A program made the translations under genes and the position numbers. From assembly GCA_018971565.1 (NCBI GenBank), contig JAGXAO010000003.1:1-62673 (forward strand): a stretch of DNA of 62,673 bases. The letters run 5' to 3'. This DNA comes from Rhodospirillales bacterium (GTDB lineage: Bacteria; Pseudomonadota; Alphaproteobacteria; Acetobacterales; Acetobacteraceae). Of this stretch, positions 58,364-62,673 are shown one piece after another (position 1 is the first letter of the stretch; the number at the start of each line of letters is the position of its first letter). Under the pieces are notes generated by a model that saw nothing but the letters and a program-made list of their open reading frames with translations, was not told the DNA's origin and made no database searches.

Positions 58364-58375
58364 ATGTTCCAGTAG
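58364..58375 (+). other. Three-codon mini-ORF with a strong ribosome site
   Basis: GGAGG (58352-58356) lies seven bases before ATG-TTC-CAG-TAG (58364-58375). The frame cannot be the start of the flavoprotein gene, which has an in-frame TAG just before its own ATG at 58408. It may be a translated minimal leader, or a chance site. Confidence 0.25.
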
Positions 58376-58407
58376 GGGGGCACGGTCCGGCTGCGAGGTT
58401 TATTTAG

Positions 58408-59823
58408 ATGACGGTGATTAACGCGATCCGCATGGGTGGCATCGATATTCTTCCAGTGGTTGAGGGCGGAAAGGGTGTTTCTGCTTCAAACGGCGTAAGC
58501 GCCGGTCACTGGGCACTTGCTGGCGGAATCGGCACATTTTCGGCGGTAAATGCTGATAGCTATGATGAGCATGGGCGCGTAATACCGCAGATTTATCAAG
58601 GCCGCACCCGCCGGGACCGTCATGAGGAACTGATTGACTATGCCATTGCTGGCGGAGTTGAGCAGGCAAAGCGCGCATGGGATATTTCAGGCGGCAAAGG
58701 GCGTATCCATGCCAATATTTTGTGGGAAATGGGTGGAGCCGAACGTATTATCACTGAAATTCTCGACCGTACAAAAGGCATTGTGAATGGCATAACCTGC
58801 GGCGCTGGTATGCCGTACCGGTTGTCGGAAATAGCCGCGCGATTTAATGTTTACTACTATCCAATCGTTTCATCTGGCCGGGCGTTTTCGGCATTGTGGA
58901 AGCGTGCCTACTCAAGGGTCGCGGAGCTTTTGGGGGGGGTGGTTTACGAAGACCCCTGGCTAGCAGGTGGGCATAATGGTCTGTCTAATTCCGAAGACCC
59001 TGAAAGACCCGAAAATCCTTATCCAAGGCTCGTAGCGCTTCGTAAGGTGATGCGTGAATTTGGCTTGCACGATACACCGATTATCATGGCGGGTGGCGTG
59101 TGGGCATTGGACGAATGGAAGGACTATATCGACAACCCTGAAATTGGTCCGATTGCCTTCCAGTTCGGCACGCGCCCTCTTTTAACCCAGGAAAGCCCAA
59201 TTCCACAAAGCTGGAAAGATCGGCTTTTGAGGCTGAAGCCGGGCGATGTTTTCCTTAACAAGTTCTCGCCAACGGGATTTTATTCTTCTGCTGTAAATAA
59301 TGATTTTATGAAGGAATTGCGCGACCGGAGCGAGCGTCAAGTGGCTTGCTCCGCGGAACCAGTGGGCGAGCATCTTGTTGAATATGGAGTGGGAGCTCGC
59401 AAACGGCCGGTTTACCTCACGGCACCTGACTACGCACGCGTGCGAGATTGGGAAGAGCATGGTTACACTGAAGCGCTCCGCACGTCAGACTCCACACTTA
59501 TTTTTGTATCGCCGGATAAAGCGCGAGAAATACACGAAGATCAAGTAAACTGCATGGGTTGCCTTAGCCAATGCCGCTTTTCAAATTGGTCACAGAACGC
59601 TCCAACTTACGATAATGGTAAAAAAGCCGATCCACGTAGCTTTTGCATTCAGAAGACCCTCCAGAGTATTGCTCATGCCGAGCCAAGCGATGAAGAGGCA
59701 ATAGACAATAATCTTATGTTTGCAGGTCACAACGCGCACCGCTTTGCTTCGGACCCTTTCTATTCGAACGGTTTTATCCCCACGGTAAAGCAGCTTGTGG
59801 AGCGTATTCTTACAGGCAAATAG
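58408..59823 (+). CDS. Nitronate monooxygenase/2-nitropropane-dioxygenase-like flavoprotein
   Basis: FMN TIM-barrel protein of 471 residues, longer than the usual 320-380. Seen: GGKGVSASNGVSAGHWALAGG, GITCGAGMPYRL, YYYPIVSSGRAFSALWKRA, PIIMAGGVWALDEW and GPIAFQFGTRPLLTQES, as in the NPD family. The C-terminal 100 residues carry a Cys cluster CMGCLSQCRFSNW, unlike classical nitronate monooxygenases, plus a further Cys in SFCIQKTL. The substrate is unknown. An enoyl reductase (FabK-like) is a less likely alternative. Confidence 0.8.
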   Translation: MTVINAIRMGGIDILPVVEGGKGVSASNGVSAGHWALAGGIGTFSAVNADSYDEHGRVIPQIYQGRTRRDRHEELIDYAIAGGVEQAKRAWDISGGKGRIHANILWEMGGAERIITEILDRTKGIVNGITCGAGMPYRLSEIAARFNVYYYPIVSSGRAFSALWKRAYSRVAELLGGVVYEDPWLAGGHNGLSNSEDPERPENPYPRLVALRKVMREFGLHDTPIIMAGGVWALDEWKDYIDNPEIGPIAFQFGTRPLLTQESPIPQSWKDRLLRLKPGDVFLNKFSPTGFYSSAVNNDFMKELRDRSERQVACSAEPVGEHLVEYGVGARKRPVYLTAPDYARVRDWEEHGYTEALRTSDSTLIFVSPDKAREIHEDQVNCMGCLSQCRFSNWSQNAPTYDNGKKADPRSFCIQKTLQSIAHAEPSDEEAIDNNLMFAGHNAHRFASDPFYSNGFIPTVKQLVERILTGK

Positions 59824-59881
59824 GTCTTATGAAGTGTTGCGCCTCACCAGACCGCTAGAAAGCGGTATATGATGCAAAACA

Positions 59882-59910
59882 TTGGGCCGACTCGCTAGCT
59901 TTGGTTATCC
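59882..59910 (+). promoter_or_regulatory. Possible mipZ promoter with a GANTC site in the spacer
   Basis: TTGGGC (59882-59887), 17 bases, TTATCC (59905-59910). GACTC (59889-59893), a CcrM methylation sequence, lies between the two elements. The start would be near 59917, with GGAGA just before the mipZ ATG at 59945. In Caulobacter, GcrA acts on promoters with methylated GANTC in this region, mipZ among them. Confidence 0.4.
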
Positions 59911-59944
59911 TGTAATTAAAGCCGGTGATTTAGGAGAGCAGAAG

Positions 59945-60802
59945 ATGACGGTGCAGGCGGCGAACAAACCGTATTTCATCGTGCTGGGAAATGAAAAAGG
60001 TGGTTCTGGTAAGTCAACCACCTCAATCCATATCATCGTATCGTTACTCCGAGATGGCTACCGAGTCGGCGCCATGGACCTGGACGCGCGCCAAGGTACC
60101 CTGGCCGGCACTATCGCTGCACGGCAAATGTTTGTTGAAAATAAAGGCATTGCTTTGCCTTTGCCAGAATTCCGCCCTGTTTACCGCTCTGAACGAGATA
60201 TCCGCCAGGAGGCTGAGGCTGAGGAACGTGCCCGTTTCGATGAAGCTTCGACACAACTTGTAGAAAAGGGAGCAGAAATTATAGTTGTGGATTGTCCAGG
60301 AACGGACAATTTTCTTTCTCGTTACGGCCATTCTTTTGCCGATACGCTTATTACCCCAATTAACGACAGTTTTGTTGACTTCTCCATGTTGGCGAAAGTG
60401 GAGCCAGACAACCATGACATCGTTAAGCCTAGCATATATTCAGAAATGGTCTGGGAGGCCCGCAAGAGCCGCTTCAACCGCGACCGAGGTAAGATTGACT
60501 GGATTGTTATGCGCAACCGCCTTGCTGCCGTCGAGGCGCGAAATAAACGTGATGTTGGTGAAACGCTGGAGGCGCTTGCCAAGCGCATTGGCTTCCGTAC
60601 GCTGAAAGGTTTCGGAGAGCGGGTTATCTTTAGAGAGCTGTACTTGTTGGGGCTAACGTTGATGGATGTGCGCGAGGCGAATGTGGGTATTGCCATGGGG
60701 CTTTCCCATATCGCCGCACGCAACGAAGTCCGGGCTCTAATCTCTGCGATCAAGCTGCCGCCTGCGCTGCTTAAAGAGCAATGCGCAGAATTGGTTGCTT
60801 GA
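59945..60802 (+). CDS. mipZ: Division-plane positioning ATPase MipZ
   Basis: ParA/MinD-like ATPase that forms a gradient from the cell poles and blocks FtsZ assembly away from midcell. 285 residues from ATG 59945, preceded by GGAGA; an in-frame ATG-like extension upstream is not needed. Deviant Walker A is KGGSGKST (18-25 region), followed by AMDLDARQGTLAG. Also seen are VVDCPGTDNFLSRYGHSFADTLITP and FGERVIFRELYLLGLTLMD, both strongly MipZ-like. Its target ftsZ and likely activator gcrA are in the same window. Confidence 0.95.
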   Translation: MTVQAANKPYFIVLGNEKGGSGKSTTSIHIIVSLLRDGYRVGAMDLDARQGTLAGTIAARQMFVENKGIALPLPEFRPVYRSERDIRQEAEAEERARFDEASTQLVEKGAEIIVVDCPGTDNFLSRYGHSFADTLITPINDSFVDFSMLAKVEPDNHDIVKPSIYSEMVWEARKSRFNRDRGKIDWIVMRNRLAAVEARNKRDVGETLEALAKRIGFRTLKGFGERVIFRELYLLGLTLMDVREANVGIAMGLSHIAARNEVRALISAIKLPPALLKEQCAELVA

Positions 60803-60833
60803 TATTTTGCTTCTAAAAGGGTGATTTTATCAA

Positions 60834-60857
60834 AGTTATTCAATGGATTGAATAACT
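60834..60857. promoter_or_regulatory. Perfect 24-bp dyad upstream of cobA
   Basis: AGTTATTCAAT (60834-60844) and ATTGAATAACT (60847-60857) are exact inverted copies separated by GG. The dyad is 37 bases before the cobA GTG and 31 bases after mipZ. It has no T run, which favours a binding site for a dimeric regulator over a terminator. The regulator is unknown. Confidence 0.6.
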
Positions 60858-60894
60858 CAACAGTAGAACGGGCATTCTCGCGGGATCTAATGTA

Positions 60895-61608
60895 GTGAAA
60901 GTGTTCCTGGTAGGTGCAGGGCCAGGGGATCCTGATCTTCTGACACTGAAAGCGGCTCGGCTATTAACTAACGCCGATGTAGTGTTGCATGACAGTCTGA
61001 TTGGTCCAGCTATTCTGGCGCTGATCCACCCTGCCGCGGACATCATTGATGTTGGAAAGCGCTGCGGAAAGATCTCAACATCTCAGGCAGAGATATGCCG
61101 GCTCCTCGTGGAAACTGCTCTCACAGGAAAGAGAGTAGTTAGATTAAAAGGCGGCGATCCTACAATCTTCGGGCGGTTAACTGAAGAAATGGAGGCGCTC
61201 CGCCAGGCCAAAATAACATTTGAGGTAGTACCTGGCGTTACAGCAGCATCCGCTGCCGCTGCTGCTTTGCAAACGTCTCTAACTCAACGGAATGTTGCGC
61301 GAACCTTGCATATAGTCACTGGGCATGGGGCTGAACGTGGCTTGCCTGTGCATAATTGGGCTGCCTTGGCGCAAGCTGGCGGCACACTTGCTATCTATAT
61401 GGGAAGCAAATATCTTCCTGGTCTGGTTACAAAACTATTGGCTGCAGGCGCATCGGCAGAACTTCCGGTTGTCGCAGTAGAATGGGCCAGTCTGCCTGAA
61501 CAGCAAATAATTCGTACTAGCTTGGTTAAGCTGCCAGAGGTTTTGGCGAAAGCAGATCCAAATGGCCCCGTACTTTTACTTGTGGGCTTGGCGCTAGGGA
61601 GCATTTAG
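60895..61608 (+). CDS. cobA: Uroporphyrinogen-III C-methyltransferase
   Basis: SAM-dependent enzyme making precorrin-2 for siroheme or cobalamin. 237 residues from a GTG; stand-alone SUMT, lacking the CysG oxidase/chelatase half. Motifs: VFLVGAGPGDPDLLTLKAARLL, VVLHDSLIG, VDVGKRCGK-like IIDVGKRCGKIS, VVRLKGGDPTIFGR, and VVPGVTAASAAAAALQTSLTQR. No cys or cob genes are beside it, so its pathway is not shown by context; siroheme for sulfite reduction is the default guess. Confidence 0.94.
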   Translation: MKVFLVGAGPGDPDLLTLKAARLLTNADVVLHDSLIGPAILALIHPAADIIDVGKRCGKISTSQAEICRLLVETALTGKRVVRLKGGDPTIFGRLTEEMEALRQAKITFEVVPGVTAASAAAAALQTSLTQRNVARTLHIVTGHGAERGLPVHNWAALAQAGGTLAIYMGSKYLPGLVTKLLAAGASAELPVVAVEWASLPEQQIIRTSLVKLPEVLAKADPNGPVLLLVGLALGSI

Positions 61609-61733
61609 AAACGCCATCGAGCTTAAGAAATAATGAATTAAAAACGTAACTTTATTTGTGATTAGGGACGTGAAGCAAAAATACTCATAGTCACGTTAAC
61701 ACAACTTTATCACATGGCAGCGAAACTTGGGCC

Positions 61734-62033
61734 ATGAGCCACACCATTAAACTGCCGCCAGTTCTAGATATTGTTGCCGCACCAGGATTACTGGAAAGCT
61801 TTTTACAACTCCGTGGAAATCAGCTTTCCGTTGAGGCATCGCAGGTTCAACGCCTCGGGGCCCAATGTTTGCAGATATTTCTAGCGGCGCGTACCGCATG
61901 GGCCGAAGACAATATTACGATACAATTTCAAAATCCGTCTGAGGATTTTGTTGAGTCGTTAGAGTTGCTCGGAACCTCAATCAGTAAGCTGACATATAAC
62001 GCTTTGCGGACAATTGGAGATAATTGTAAATGA
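61734..62033 (+). CDS. STAS domain protein of the chemotaxis operon
   Basis: 99 residues with the STAS layout: IKLPPVLDIVAAPGLLESFLQLRGNQLSVEASQVQRLGAQCLQIFLAARTAW broken into the first strands and helix. The position of the usual phospho-Ser/Thr (VQRLGAQC) has Leu-Gly, so regulation by phosphorylation is doubtful. It overlaps cheY by 4 bases. In alphaproteobacterial che operons a STAS protein often comes first, with unclear function. Confidence 0.85.
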   Translation: MSHTIKLPPVLDIVAAPGLLESFLQLRGNQLSVEASQVQRLGAQCLQIFLAARTAWAEDNITIQFQNPSEDFVESLELLGTSISKLTYNALRTIGDNCK

Positions 62034-62395
62034 ACGTAACGGTTTTAACTGTTGATGATTCACGCGCGATGCGCGACATGTTGCGTCATTCTCTAGTGGC
62101 AGCAGGCTTCAGAGTTATTCAGGCAGAAGATGGCTTGCATGCGCTTGAGGTTTTGGTATCCGAAACGCCAGATGTCATTGTTACCGACATTAACATGCCG
62201 CGCATGGATGGTTTTGGTTTCATTAAAGCCGTTCGTCAGGACGTAGCGCGTCGTGCAACGCCCGTGCTTGTACTTACTACAGAAGTTGATACCGAAAAGA
62301 AAAACCGCGCGAGAGAAGCTGGGGCAACTGGATGGATCGTAAAACCATTCGATCCTGAAAAATTGGTGGAAGCTATCCACCGCGTTGCGGCGTGA
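62030..62395 (+). CDS. cheY: Chemotaxis response regulator CheY
   Basis: Single receiver domain, 121 residues. The acidic pocket is VDDS near residue 8-11, the phospho-acceptor Asp is in VIVTDINMPRMDG, the Thr is in VLVLTTEVD and the Lys in GWIVKPF. There is no output domain. It would carry the signal from CheA to the flagellar motor or act as a phosphate sink. It overlaps the STAS gene by 4 bases and is 15 bases before cheA. Confidence 0.95.
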   Translation: MNVTVLTVDDSRAMRDMLRHSLVAAGFRVIQAEDGLHALEVLVSETPDVIVTDINMPRMDGFGFIKAVRQDVARRATPVLVLTTEVDTEKKNRAREAGATGWIVKPFDPEKLVEAIHRVAA

Positions 62396-62410
62396 AGCTA
62401 AGGAGCGATT

Positions 62411-62673
62411 ATGGAAGATCCATTAGCAGCCATTAGGGCCACCTTCTTTCAAGAATGTGAAGAGCAGCTTGCGGAACTCGAAAGCGGTCTGATCGCGATG
62501 GAGAGTGGCATTGCTGATATCGAAACAGTAAATGCAGTTTTCCGTGCTGTGCATTCCATGAAGGGTGGCGCAGGTATATTTGGTTTGGATAGTTTAGTCA
62601 GGTTTTCACATATCTTCGAGACAGCTTTAGATAAAGTCCGTTCTGGTACCCTACTCATTACATCACCGGTAGT
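62411..62673 (+). CDS. cheA: Chemotaxis histidine kinase CheA, 3' end cut by window edge
   Basis: Only the first 87 codons are present. AGGAG lies just before ATG 62411. The product begins MEDPLAAIRATFFQECEEQLAELE and continues as an Hpt domain with the phosphorylated His in FRAVHSMKGGAGIFGL, the classical CheA P1 motif. The remaining domains lie beyond the window. Confidence 0.95.
   Translation, partial: MEDPLAAIRATFFQECEEQLAELESGLIAMESGIADIETVNAVFRAVHSMKGGAGIFGLDSLVRFSHIFETALDKVRSGTLLITSPV

Noticed and set aside
61609-61733. Possible CtrA boxes (TTAA-N7-TTAA) before the chemotaxis operon
   Set aside because: Several TTAA occur, but no pair has the 7-base spacing; the region is simply A/T-rich.

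Overview
The window is a 62.7 kb piece of a bacterial chromosome. It is dense with core genes and has no insertion sequence, prophage, CRISPR array, rRNA or tRNA that I can see. The gene set points to an alphaproteobacterium: GcrA, MipZ, a TIGR02300 'FYDLN acid' protein, a MarR regulator next to lolA, a bifunctional Rel/Spo enzyme behind rpoZ, and a DAP-type dcw cluster. Pal and other proteins look most like those of acetic-acid-bacterium relatives (Acetobacteraceae, perhaps an acidophile such as Acidocella or Acidiphilium). That family placement is inference from remembered sequence similarity. G+C content is visibly higher in the first third than in the last 12 kb.

Layout. 1-5.9 kb: the 3'-truncated pheS diverges from pal-cpoB-tilS-ftsH (envelope integrity, tRNA-Ile lysidine, membrane protease). 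6-9.8 kb: a leftward group with a surface-antigen-like protein, panB, pncC, pgpA and slt. 9.9-16.6 kb: dapA-smpB, udgB and an NYN protein, folK, then rpoZ-rsh-acpS (stringent response and fatty-acid carrier activation), and a DUF952 gene. 16.7-19.6 kb: a beta-alanine/GABA-type aminotransferase with a semialdehyde dehydrogenase. 19.6-26.5 kb: cmk-aroA, the FYDLN protein, a large AsmA-like protein, a DjlA-like co-chaperone and an AmpD-like amidase. 26.5-26.9 kb: the RNase P RNA gene. 27.0-45.6 kb: an uninterrupted dcw cluster (mraZ rsmH ftsL ftsI murE murF mraY murD ftsW murG murC murB ddl ftsQ ftsA ftsZ) in which nearly every gene overlaps the next. 45.6-52.1 kb: two small leftward genes, then lpxC, eno, a TPR membrane protein, a YbjN protein, proC and prs. 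52.2-58.3 kb: a leftward series with xth, lolA, marR, an M17 aminopeptidase, a cold-shock protein, gcrA, an SH3 protein and moeB. 58.4-62.7 kb: a nitronate-monooxygenase-like flavoprotein, mipZ, cobA and the start of a chemotaxis operon (STAS, cheY, truncated cheA).

Much of the window works on the cell envelope and division: peptidoglycan precursor synthesis, divisome assembly, Z-ring placement by MipZ, the GcrA cell-cycle regulator, lipid A synthesis (LpxC), lipoprotein transport (LolA), Pal/CpoB and murein hydrolases. Translation is tightly coupled. Besides the usual ATGA/GTGA overlaps, several genes begin at a TTG fused to the previous stop codon (TTGA).

I did not find an obviously new multi-gene system. 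The observations most worth a second look are small and regulatory: an rnpB promoter built into the end of the amidase gene, an intrinsic terminator written into the 3' coding end of cmk, a perfect 24-bp dyad in front of cobA, short leader reading frames with strong ribosome-binding sites before ftsH and the flavoprotein gene, a possible 26-residue membrane peptide, and GANTC methylation sites in the probable promoter regions of mipZ and gcrA.
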